Source: Allorhodoferax sp032337135 (GTDB lineage Bacteria; Pseudomonadota; Gammaproteobacteria; Burkholderiales; Burkholderiaceae_C). From it: a stretch of 64,000 nt of DNA. A program made the translations under genes and the position numbers. Of this stretch, positions 17,396-24,850 are shown one piece after another; the first letter of the stretch is position 1; each line of letters opens with the position of its first letter. The notes under the pieces were generated by a model, which was not told the origin of the DNA, did not search any database, and saw only the letters and a program-made list of their open reading frames with translations. The DNA is taken from assembly GCF_032337135.1 (NCBI RefSeq), contig NZ_JAVXZZ010000003.1, forward strand, positions 62,001 through 126,000. The letters are read 5' to 3'.

Positions 17396-18016
17396 TCACG
17401 CCCCCAACTCCAGCAGCAGCGGCGGGTGGCCTGGTATGGCGACCTGCTGGTGGCTGGTGATGACTGCTGTTCCGCCACCGTCGAGATGGTTGGCGATCAT
17501 GTCTGCCAGCAAACCGATGCCCGCATCGTCCATGGCCACATAGGGTTCGTCCAGAATCCAAAGCCGTCCGGGGCTGAGGGTCAGGCGCGCGAGGGCGACC
17601 CGACGACGCTGTCCCTGCGAAAGGTGGCGGGCAATCTGCTGTTCGCGACCACGCAATCCGAACCGTGCCAATACGGCGCGGCAAGCCTCCTGCTCCAGCG
17701 CCACCCCATGAAGGGCACAACCGAAGCGCAGGTTCTCGGCCACGGTCATGGCGTCTTGCAATGCATTCAGGTGCCCCAGAAAGCGAATGTCTCGGCGGTA
17801 GGTTTCGGGTAGGCCGCGAATGGACGCTCCATGCCACGCGATGTCACCCTGGTCCAGACTGGATAGTCCGCACACCATGCGCAGCAGGCTGGTCTTGCCC
17901 ACGCCGTTGGGCCCCTTGACGTAGAGCCAACGGCCCGCAGGAACCTCGCAGTCGATGTCGCGGAACAGCCGTCTGCCACCCTTGCTGCAACCGAGCTTGC
18001 TGAATCGAAGGGTCAT
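17396..18016 (-). CDS. ccmA: Cytochrome c biogenesis ATP-binding protein CcmA
   Basis: This 206-residue ABC ATPase has a Walker A in GPNGVGKTSLLRM near residue 36, signature LSQGQRRRVALARL, and Walker B WILDEPYVAMD. With CcmB and CcmC it powers transfer of haem to CcmE. It is the first gene of the ccm operon, transcribed away from nirS; the 255 bases between the two start codons hold a Dnr-like site and a palindrome. The arrangement suggests that c-type cytochrome assembly and nitrite reductase are co-controlled, which is inference. Confidence 0.95.
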   Translation of the reverse strand: MTLRFSKLGCSKGGRRLFRDIDCEVPAGRWLYVKGPNGVGKTSLLRMVCGLSSLDQGDIAWHGASIRGLPETYRRDIRFLGHLNALQDAMTVAENLRFGCALHGVALEQEACRAVLARFGLRGREQQIARHLSQGQRRRVALARLTLSPGRLWILDEPYVAMDDAGIGLLADMIANHLDGGGTAVITSHQQVAIPGHPPLLLELGA

Positions 18017-18080
18017 GGAGGGGTGGGGCAGGCAGAAACGAACGAAGCCACCATTCTAAAGGGGGGATGCATCTGGAAAC

Positions 18081-18094
18081 TTGATGCAAGTCAT
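18081..18094 (+). promoter_or_regulatory. Dnr/FNR-like site upstream of nirS
   Basis: TTGAT-GCAA-GTCAT matches nine of ten bases of the TTGAT-N4-GTCAA form typical of Dnr-controlled nirS promoters. It lies in the divergent ccmA-nirS gap, centred 184 bases before the nirS ATG. The usual -41.5 spacing would put the nirS start of transcription near 18129. Confidence 0.65.
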
Positions 18095-18137
18095 GTCCTG
18101 GGGCTGTCGGGTGCTCTGCTGCCAAAGCGTGATTCAG

Positions 18138-18151
18138 TTAACCTAGGTTAA
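18138..18151. promoter_or_regulatory. Perfect 14-bp palindrome in the nirS leader
   Basis: TTAACCTAGGTTAA is a perfect inverted repeat, 57 bases downstream of the Dnr-like site and 120 bases before the nirS ATG. Its AT-rich ends make it look like a regulator-binding site rather than an RNA hairpin. No regulator is assigned. A second inverted repeat, TCACAACC (18204-18211) with GGTTGTGA (18244-18251), lies closer to the ribosome site and could fold in the transcript. Confidence 0.45.
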
Positions 18152-18271
18152 GGACGTGACCCCTTGCGACACCGAAGAATCCTAGGGCCCGGAGTGATGA
18201 CGTTCACAACCTCGCCGGGCGTGGCGTTGATCGACGTCTGAATGGTTGTGAGGTACTACGGAGTAATACAA

Positions 18272-19951
18272 ATGAATGTTCCACGTCTTTCCAGCGTAGC
18301 CGCTGCCGTGCTGCTGACCGGCCTTGCTGCCTCGGCATTCGCACAAAATGCGGCCCCCACGTTGTCGGCTTCGGAAAAGGAAGCGGCCAAGAAGATCTAC
18401 TTTGAGCGCTGCGCCGGCTGCCACGGCGTGCTGCGCAAAGGTGCTACCGGCAAGAACCTGGAACCCCATTGGGCCAAGGTCGACAAGGATGGCAAGAAGA
18501 CTGAAGGTGGTACCTTGGCCCTGGGTCAGTCCCGTCTGGAAAAGATCATTGGCTACGGCACCGACGGTGGCATGGTGAACTTCGACGACATCCTGACCAA
18601 GGATGAGATCTCGCTGATGGCCAAGTACATCCAGAACACCCCCGACGTGCCGCCGGAGTACAGCCTCAAGGACACCTTGGACTCCTGGAAGGTCATCGTG
18701 CCGGTGGACAAGCGTCCTACCAAGCAGATGAACAACTTCAACCTGAAGAACATGTTCTCGGTCACCCTGCGTGACACCGGTGAAGTGGCGCTGATCGATG
18801 GCGACACCAAGGAAATCCGCTCCATCGTGAAGACCGGCTACGCCGTGCACATCTCCCGTCTGTCCAAGTCGGGCCGCTACGTGTACGTGATTGGCCGCGA
18901 TGGTCGCCTGAGCCTGATCGACCTGTGGATGGAACGTCCCTCGGTGGTGGCTGAAGTCAAGATTGGCTTCGATGCCCGCTCGGTCGACACCTCCAAGTTC
19001 GCCGGTTACGACGACAAGTACGCGATTGCCGGTTCCTACTGGCCGCCCCAATACGTCATCATGGACGGTGACACCCTCAAGCCCCGCAAGGTGGTCAGCA
19101 CCCGCGGCATGACCGTGGACGGTGAATACCATCCCGAGCCGCGTGTGGCGTCCATCGTGTCGTCCGAGATCAAGCCGGAATGGGTGGTCAACATCAAGGA
19201 GACCGGGCAGATCCTGCTGGTGGACTACTCCGACATCGAGAACCTGAAGACCACGACCATTGGTTCCGCCAAGTTCCTGCATGACGGTGGCTTTGACGCC
19301 TCCAAGCGCTACTTCCTGGTGGCTGCCAATGCATCCAACAAGATCGCTGCGGTGGACCTGAAGACCGGCAAACTGGCGGCCCTGGTCGATGTGGCCAAGA
19401 TCCCCCATCCGGGTCGCGGCGCCAACTTCGTGCACCCCAAGTACGGTCCTGTCTGGGCCACCGGTCACCTGGGCGCCGACGTGGTGACCTTGATCTCGAC
19501 ACCTTCCGACGATCCGAAGTACGCACAGTACAAGCAGTACAACTGGAAAGTGGTTCAGGAAATGAAACACGTGCCGGGTAACCTGTTCGTGAAGACCCAT
19601 CCGGTGTCCAAGCATTTCTGGGCCGACTCGCCCCAGAACTCCGACAAGGATCTCGCCGAATCCGTGGCGGTGTGGGACATGGCCGACCTGTCCAAGCCCA
19701 AGGCCATCCTGAACGTGGCCAAGGATTCCGGTCTGCCCGCCACCAAGGCCACCAAGCGTGCGGTGCATCCCGAGTACTCGGCTGACGGCAAGGAAGTGTG
19801 GATTTCCCTGTGGGGTGGCAAGACCGACCAGTCGGCCATCGTGGTGTACGACGATGCGACTCTGAAGGTCAAGAAAGTGATCACCGATCCCAAGATGATC
19901 ACCCCGACCGGCAAGTTCAATGTGTACAACACACAGCACGACATCTATTGA
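18272..19951 (+). CDS. nirS: Cytochrome cd1 nitrite reductase NirS
   Basis: This 559-residue periplasmic enzyme reduces nitrite to nitric oxide. A signal peptide ends near residue 24 (ASAFA). The c-haem site CAGCH lies at residues 47-51. The rest is the eight-bladed d1 propeller with NPHIS-like signatures: GYAVHISRLSKSGRYVY, GEYHPEPRVASIV, and the distal histidines in GANFVHPKYGPVWATGHLG and HPVSKHFWADSP. The ATG at 18272 has GGAG 8 bases upstream; a start 10 codons earlier lacks this. It is first in a cluster with a tetraheme electron donor. The genes needed to make haem d1 are not in the window. Confidence 0.98.
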   Translation: MNVPRLSSVAAAVLLTGLAASAFAQNAAPTLSASEKEAAKKIYFERCAGCHGVLRKGATGKNLEPHWAKVDKDGKKTEGGTLALGQSRLEKIIGYGTDGGMVNFDDILTKDEISLMAKYIQNTPDVPPEYSLKDTLDSWKVIVPVDKRPTKQMNNFNLKNMFSVTLRDTGEVALIDGDTKEIRSIVKTGYAVHISRLSKSGRYVYVIGRDGRLSLIDLWMERPSVVAEVKIGFDARSVDTSKFAGYDDKYAIAGSYWPPQYVIMDGDTLKPRKVVSTRGMTVDGEYHPEPRVASIVSSEIKPEWVVNIKETGQILLVDYSDIENLKTTTIGSAKFLHDGGFDASKRYFLVAANASNKIAAVDLKTGKLAALVDVAKIPHPGRGANFVHPKYGPVWATGHLGADVVTLISTPSDDPKYAQYKQYNWKVVQEMKHVPGNLFVKTHPVSKHFWADSPQNSDKDLAESVAVWDMADLSKPKAILNVAKDSGLPATKATKRAVHPEYSADGKEVWISLWGGKTDQSAIVVYDDATLKVKKVITDPKMITPTGKFNVYNTQHDIY

Positions 19952-19976
19952 TCAAAACTTGATCTGATGCAAGGAG

Positions 19977-19996
19977 AAGGGGGCTTATGCCCCCTT
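19977..19996 (+). terminator. Stable hairpin after nirS
   Basis: AAGGGGGC-TTAT-GCCCCCTT forms an 8-bp GC-rich stem with a 4-base loop, 25 bases after the nirS stop and 48 bases before the tetraheme gene. The run after it (ACTATTTG) is poor in T, so it is more likely a partial terminator or a 3' stabilising hairpin that raises nirS message over the downstream genes. Confidence 0.6.
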
Positions 19997-20044
19997 ACTA
20001 TTTGTGGCCATAGGGTTTCATTGTTGAGAACTGGAGAGTTGGAA

Positions 20045-20638
20045 ATGGCTTCAAAAATTGCAGGGTGGTGGGCAGTGCTGCGCAAGCCCAGCGCAAAGTA
20101 TTCGCTGCTGGCCTTGCTGTCGATAGGGTTCGTTTCGGGCATCCTGTTCTGGGGTGGATTCAACACCGGCATGGAAGCGACCAACACGCTGGAGTTCTGT
20201 GTTTCGTGCCACGAGATGCGCGACAACGTGTACCAGGAATACAAGAAGACCATCCACTACAGCAACCGTACCGGGGTGCGCGCCGTGTGTTCGGACTGCC
20301 ACGTGCCCAAGGACTGGACCCACAAGATGATCCGCAAGATCCAGGCCAGCGGCGAGGTCTGGGGCAAGATTGTCGGCAGCATCGACACCAAGGAAAAGTT
20401 CGAAGCCAACCGCCTGCGTCTGGCAGAGCACGAATGGGCCCGCATGAAGTCGGTCGACTCGCGTGAGTGCCGCAACTGTCACAGCTTTGATGGCATGGAT
20501 GTCGAAAAGCAAAAGACCCGTGCTGCCAAGATGCACAAGATCGCGCAGGATGAAAAGCAGACCTGCATCGATTGCCACAAGGGTATTGCGCACAACAAGC
20601 CCAAAGGCATGAAGGAAGAGTCAGAAGACGATTTATGA
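20045..20638 (+). CDS. nirT: NapC/NirT-type tetraheme c-type cytochrome
   Basis: This 197-residue membrane-anchored quinol dehydrogenase passes electrons from the quinol pool to periplasmic nitrite reductase. One N-terminal segment (about residues 18-38) is followed by four haem sites in order: CVSCH, CSDCH, CRNCH and CIDCH. The spacing and the MRDNVYQEYKKTIHYSNRTGVRAVC stretch fit the NapC/NirT family. The ATG at 20045 has GGAG upstream and starts right at the anchor; a longer start is unlikely. Position after nirS supports NirT as electron donor to NirS. The C-terminus is charged (EESEDDL). Confidence 0.93.
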   Translation: MASKIAGWWAVLRKPSAKYSLLALLSIGFVSGILFWGGFNTGMEATNTLEFCVSCHEMRDNVYQEYKKTIHYSNRTGVRAVCSDCHVPKDWTHKMIRKIQASGEVWGKIVGSIDTKEKFEANRLRLAEHEWARMKSVDSRECRNCHSFDGMDVEKQKTRAAKMHKIAQDEKQTCIDCHKGIAHNKPKGMKEESEDDL

Positions 20639-20693
20639 GTGGGTGCGCGTCAGCAGACACACCTGTTAGCAAACGAAGAAAGGACCTTGTGAA

Positions 20694-21518
20694 ATGAAAA
20701 AAACTGCACTTTCCATGGTGACGCTTGGGCTCCTGATGGGCGCTGCCGCTGGCTCGGCTTGGGCGGCTCCCGACTGGAGCAAGGCTCCCAAACGCGACAT
20801 CACGGTGTTTCATCCCGGCACCGCAGCGATGGAGTGGGTGGGCAAGAAGTCTGACCACAGCGGTACCGCTGGCCTCAAGAAGGGCGAAACCTGTGTCGGG
20901 TGCCATGAGGAAAAAGGTGGCCTGAACTTCAACTTCAAGCGTCTGGCAGACAAGGAATTGGAGCCCGCAGGTGCGCCCAAGACCATGAACTACCCGGTGA
21001 CGGTGCAGGCAGCCTATGACGCCAGCAACCTCTACATTCGCCTGACCTTCAAGGCCCCCACCGGCGGCGCCAACAAGGGAGACAAGGTCAATGAAGTCAA
21101 GGCCACCATGCTGTTCCCCGACGACAAGGTGCCCTTGGCTTCGCAGGTCGGTTGCTGGGCCAGCTGTCACAACGACGCCCGCACCATGCCGGGTGCCGAC
21201 GACAAGAAGACCAAGTACACCAAGGAAGGTTCCTACCAGCTGATGCAATGGGCCAGTGGCAAGGGTGCCAAGGTGGCCGACGGCACCGTGACCACCGAAC
21301 GCAAGATGGACGGTGGTAGCCTGGGAGCCAAGGCAGAAGGTGCGAAGTCCGGTGAGACCTACACCGTGACCTTCACCCGCAAGAACCCAGGCGAAGGCAA
21401 GGTCGTTCCGTTTGGCGTCGCTATCCACGCCGACAACGCCTCCGGCCGCTTCCACCACGTGTCGCTCGGTTACACCATCGGCATTGGCGCGGACGGCGAC
21501 GTGAAGGCGGCCAAGTAA
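20694..21518 (+). CDS. Periplasmic multiheme cytochrome with ethylbenzene-dehydrogenase-like haem domain
   Basis: This 274-residue protein has a signal peptide cut near residue 24 (SAWA-AP). One standard haem site, CVGCH, lies at residues 67-71. A second candidate, CWASCH at 154-159, has three residues between the cysteines rather than two. Between and after them is a beta-rich region (VTVQAAYDASNLYIRLTFKA, VPFGVAIHADNASGRFHHVSLGY) like the haem-binding domain of DMSO-reductase-type gamma subunits. It sits 55 bases after the tetraheme gene, with AAGGA ahead of the ATG. The likely role is electron transfer in nitrite reduction, by context only. Confidence 0.8.
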   Translation: MKKTALSMVTLGLLMGAAAGSAWAAPDWSKAPKRDITVFHPGTAAMEWVGKKSDHSGTAGLKKGETCVGCHEEKGGLNFNFKRLADKELEPAGAPKTMNYPVTVQAAYDASNLYIRLTFKAPTGGANKGDKVNEVKATMLFPDDKVPLASQVGCWASCHNDARTMPGADDKKTKYTKEGSYQLMQWASGKGAKVADGTVTTERKMDGGSLGAKAEGAKSGETYTVTFTRKNPGEGKVVPFGVAIHADNASGRFHHVSLGYTIGIGADGDVKAAK

Positions 21519-21550
21519 GCGACGCTCAACGGGAGCGGGGACAGCGCACG

Positions 21551-22186
21551 ATGCCTCCATCGAAGCGCCGTCTGCCCCCCGGTGTCCTGCGGCCCCTGCT
21601 CATGCAGGCGGCCGCTTTCTTTTGTGCTGCTGTGGTGGCGTGCCCGCCCAGTGCATGTGCCGCTGAGCAGGGCGCGTTCAGTGCGACGGCCCAGTCGCGT
21701 GGTGAGTTCCCGGCCGTCACGGTGCTCGCCACAGTCACGCCTGCGGAGCTGGTGTTTCAGGATGGCGGTGGACGCGAATTGCGGCGCCAAATCATCAGGG
21801 ACCGTACCGGTCGCTTGAGTTCTGCAGCGTGTGCAATCCTGGTCGCTCCCGCGCGCAACAGTTTCCTGGTCTTGTTTGCCGACATGCCCGAACTCTGGGA
21901 GGTCAGCTACAACCCCAGTGCACCGGAAATCGGGCTGGGAATGGTGCACGACTTCCAGTACCGCGAAGGCCAGTTCGCTCCTGGTTACCTGCATCCCCTG
22001 CGAACCAGTCTGCCGTCGACCGTGGTACGTGCGGCCTTGGGACAGGACGGCCATTCGGTGGTGCTGGAGCTGCGCGCCGAACACGGGCAACACCCCCCTC
22101 CGACACTGGTGCATCTGGATGTCCGCAAACCTATTCAGGAGTCTCCCGCGACTAACTCGCCGTGGGTCGAGTGCAGGCGTCAGTAG
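21551..22186 (+). CDS. Secreted protein resembling part of a d1-type propeller, function unknown
   Basis: This 211-residue protein has an N-terminal signal sequence (hydrophobic LLMQAAAFFCAAVVAC, cut near CAAEQ). The central part, ELWEVSYNPSAPEIG followed by MVHDFQYREG and GYLHPLRTSLP, recalls the last blades of cytochrome-d1-domain proteins related to NirF. It is far shorter than such propellers (usually near 400 residues) and has no haem motif. It lies 32 bases after the diheme gene on the same strand, so it is likely co-expressed with nirS. A role in haem d1 handling is possible, but I am not certain of the family. Its stop codon is the start of repeat copy 2. Confidence 0.68.
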   Translation: MPPSKRRLPPGVLRPLLMQAAAFFCAAVVACPPSACAAEQGAFSATAQSRGEFPAVTVLATVTPAELVFQDGGGRELRRQIIRDRTGRLSSAACAILVAPARNSFLVLFADMPELWEVSYNPSAPEIGLGMVHDFQYREGQFAPGYLHPLRTSLPSTVVRAALGQDGHSVVLELRAEHGQHPPPTLVHLDVRKPIQESPATNSPWVECRRQ

Positions 22187-22229
22187 CTATGAAATAGGTA
22201 GCGCGCTACGCAATGAATATGCGGGCTAA
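22184..22229 (+). repeat. Dispersed palindromic repeat (copy 2)
   Basis: Pattern: TAGCTATGAAATAGGTAGC then CGCTACGCAATGAATATG and CGGGCTA. The first part forms a stem (GCTA...TAGC). It begins at the stop codon of the nirS-cluster protein and lies between that gene and the convergent dnr gene. Confidence 0.75.
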
Positions 22230-22254
22230 GCCGAATTTCTATCGATCAGTTGAC

Positions 22255-23019
22255 TTAGTGCGAGCCGTAGCGCGCCAGGCGCGGAATGTCCAGAATGCGC
22301 ACGTTGCGCTTGTCGATTTCGATCAGGCCTTCGGCTTCCAGTTCGTGGAGCACGCGAGAGAAATACTCGGGGGTCAGCGATAGGCGCGACGCAAGCGTTG
22401 CCTTGCTGACTGGCAGGGCGACGGTGAACACACCCTTGGTGTTCTCCATGTCCTCCGGGATGTCGCGCAGCAGGAAGCCAATCAGGCGCTGCATGCCGCT
22501 GTGCAGCGAGTAGCCTTCGACATCGGTGACGAGACCGTGCAGGCGGCGCGCCATGCCGGCCAGTAGCCGTGTGCAAAAGCGGGGGTCTCGTTCAATTTCC
22601 TGCATCACGGCCTGCCGGCTGACGCGAATCAGCAGCGAGTCCGCCAAGGCCTGGGCGCTGACGATGAAGGGGCGCTCCAGGAACATGAGGGCCTCGCCGA
22701 AGCTGTTGCCCGGACCAATGAGTTCGATCACCTTTTCCTGCCCAGCGGGCGACGTGATGAAAAGCTTCACCTGACCGGTCACCACCATGTAGAAGGCGTC
22801 GCAGATCTCTCCCTGGCGAAACACCAGATCGCCTTTGGTCAAACGCTTCTGTACGCAGCCCATGGCCAGACGCTGGCGCTCGGTTGCATCGAGGTCGCTG
22901 AACAGTGGCAGTACCGACAGGTACCGGGGCATGTCGAAATGGGGGGTGTCAGCCTTGTTGTGCATGCGGTGGGCAGGTTCAGGGTGCTGCAGTGGAAAGA
23001 TTGTACGGTGCGGCGTCAT
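22255..23019 (-). CDS. dnr: Crp/Fnr family regulator of the Dnr/Nnr type
   Basis: This 254-residue transcription factor has a cNMP-like sensor domain (KGDLVFRQGEICDAFYMVVTGQVKLF) and a C-terminal helix-turn-helix. The recognition helix reads TPEYFSRVLHEL, with the E..SR residues that read TTGAT half-sites in FNR and Dnr. The N-terminus has no four-cysteine cluster, so it is not an O2-sensing FNR; Dnr proteins sense NO through haem. Codons 1 and 19 are both possible starts (22965 for the second). It lies 10 bases after norD, so it is the last gene of the nor operon, allowing positive feedback on nor and nir genes. Confidence 0.87.
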   Translation of the reverse strand: MTPHRTIFPLQHPEPAHRMHNKADTPHFDMPRYLSVLPLFSDLDATERQRLAMGCVQKRLTKGDLVFRQGEICDAFYMVVTGQVKLFITSPAGQEKVIELIGPGNSFGEALMFLERPFIVSAQALADSLLIRVSRQAVMQEIERDPRFCTRLLAGMARRLHGLVTDVEGYSLHSGMQRLIGFLLRDIPEDMENTKGVFTVALPVSKATLASRLSLTPEYFSRVLHELEAEGLIEIDKRNVRILDIPRLARYGSH

Positions 23020-23029
23020 TCGCCATCGG

Positions 23030-24850
23030 CTAATGTGCCAGCGTGGCCCATGCCTGGGTCAGGCGCGTGACCAGATCGGCGGGTCGATGCACCAGAGCGT
23101 AGCCCTGGCGCCCGAACAGGTAGGGCAGGTAATCGTGACCGGATTCATCGATGGTGACGCAGAACGGGGTCAGGCCCATGCCATGGGCTTCATGGATCGC
23201 CTGCCGGGTGTCTTCGATGCCGTGGCGGCCTTCGTAGTGGTCCAGGTCGTTGGGCTTGCCATCGGTTAGCAGCATGAGCAGCTTGCGCCGTTCCGGGCGC
23301 TCCTGCAGTTCACGCGTGGCGAATCGGATCGCGGCCCCCATGCGGGTGTAATAGCCGGGCTTGATGGCACCGACCCGATTGCGCGCCTGGGCGTTCCAGG
23401 CGTCATCAAAGCGCTTGAGGTGGTTCAGCCGGACATGGTGGCGGCGTACCGAGCTGAAGCCCCACATGGCAAAGGCGTCACCGGTTGCCTGCAGACCCTC
23501 GCCAAACACGAACAGGGCGTCGCGGATCACGTCGATGACGCGTTGGTCATTGGCGGCATAGGCATCGGTCGATAGCGACAGGTCCGCCAGCAGCAGCGTG
23601 GCCAGGCTGCGCTCGCTGCGGGCCTGGCGCGTGTAGACCGCAGGCGTGTCGGTGCGCGGTCCACGGTGGGCGACTTCGTCGGTGGCGTAACGAACCCAGG
23701 CATCGAGGTCGATGGCGTCGCCGCTCTCCTGGCCGTGCAGCGGGCGTGGAACATCGCGCAGCACTTCCAGGCGCCGTCGCAACTGCCGTGACGTGTTCCG
23801 CAGGGCGGGGTTGGGTGTGAACGCGACTGCGGTGTCGTTGGTGACGGTCTGCGCCGCACAGTAGTCGGGCAGCAGTTTGCCGAGCCTGTAATCCCATTCG
23901 GGTAGCCGCAGTCCCGGCCCCAGAGGTCGATCGTCCACGCTGGCGCTGGGCAGGTCGAGGTCGAATTTGACGCGAGCGGCCAGCGTGGCACCGTCCGGTG
24001 CCACCGCCAAGGTGTCCATGTCGTTGGCGGCAGTGAGTGCATTGCCGTCCTCGTCGTCATCGGTGGCGCGGTTGACCTTGATGAGCTCGCTCCAGGTCAT
24101 CAGGGACTCGGCGCGGAACGGCAGCACGAAGGGGTTGGAGCGGTCGTCCTCCTTCACCTGCCGGGTACGGCGACGCTTGCCGTCTTCCACCTGGTTCTGA
24201 CGTTCGCTGGAATCTGCTTCGTTGGCAGCGGGGGAAGCATGCAATGGCTGTGTGGCACGGGCACTGACCCAGATCCATACCGGTGCCACCGCTGCGGGGT
24301 CGACGTCTTCGTCCACATCTTGACCTTGCAGTGCTGCCTGTACCCGCGTTTCCGCATGTTGCTGAGCACCATACAGCCTACCGGGATGGCCGCGCAGCGC
24401 CATCTGGGCCTGGCACAAGCGCTGGTAGCGCGGCGAGAAACCGGGAAACAGAGCCAGGGCTGTACGGGTGGCCTCCACATTGTCATGCAGCCAATGTCCG
24501 CTGGGCACGAAGCAGGCGGCGTGCAGCGACAGCCACAGGTACAGGTCGTGGTTGAGCTCACGCTGCGCAAATACGGCCAGGGTGGCTGGCAGGGCCAGCA
24601 CATCGGGCTCCAACTGGGCCGTGTCGGCGCGCCTGCCACTGCCTGCAATGCGCTGCAGCATATTGCGGTAGCCGCCGCGGACTTGTTCTGTTGCAGCTGC
24701 CATGCGCAGGGCATGTGAACCACCGGCAGCTCGAAACAGAATGCCGATGGACTTCTGTACCTCTTCCAGTCGAACCTCCGCTTCGGGATGGCGGTGGTTG
24801 GCCAGACGGGTAATGGCGTTGTGCCACCAGCGACCGAAGATTTCTTCCAT
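23030..24850 (-). CDS. norD: Nitric oxide reductase activation protein NorD
   Basis: This 606-residue cytoplasmic protein has a C-terminal von Willebrand A domain. The metal site is visible as DLSLST near residue 428, with later LLTDGKPNDLDHYEG and the final GQGYALVHRP-like region. The N-terminal 300 residues are helical, and a charged low-complexity linker lies near residues 215-245. With NorQ it forms an AAA-plus/VWA pair that inserts iron or matures NorCB. Its ATG shares one base with the stop of the Fe-S membrane protein gene upstream (TGATG). Confidence 0.93.
   Translation of the reverse strand: MEEIFGRWWHNAITRLANHRHPEAEVRLEEVQKSIGILFRAAGGSHALRMAAATEQVRGGYRNMLQRIAGSGRRADTAQLEPDVLALPATLAVFAQRELNHDLYLWLSLHAACFVPSGHWLHDNVEATRTALALFPGFSPRYQRLCQAQMALRGHPGRLYGAQQHAETRVQAALQGQDVDEDVDPAAVAPVWIWVSARATQPLHASPAANEADSSERQNQVEDGKRRRTRQVKEDDRSNPFVLPFRAESLMTWSELIKVNRATDDDEDGNALTAANDMDTLAVAPDGATLAARVKFDLDLPSASVDDRPLGPGLRLPEWDYRLGKLLPDYCAAQTVTNDTAVAFTPNPALRNTSRQLRRRLEVLRDVPRPLHGQESGDAIDLDAWVRYATDEVAHRGPRTDTPAVYTRQARSERSLATLLLADLSLSTDAYAANDQRVIDVIRDALFVFGEGLQATGDAFAMWGFSSVRRHHVRLNHLKRFDDAWNAQARNRVGAIKPGYYTRMGAAIRFATRELQERPERRKLLMLLTDGKPNDLDHYEGRHGIEDTRQAIHEAHGMGLTPFCVTIDESGHDYLPYLFGRQGYALVHRPADLVTRLTQAWATLAH

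Noticed and set aside
18182..19939. Long open frame of 585 codons on the minus strand across nirS
   Set aside because: It is antisense to nirS, rich in His and Gly without any fold signature, and follows from the GC-rich codon use of nirS.
19949..19965. TTGATC...TTGATC after nirS as a Dnr site for the tetraheme gene
   Set aside because: It is a direct, not inverted, repeat, lies at the nirS stop codon, and has the wrong geometry for an FNR-type site.
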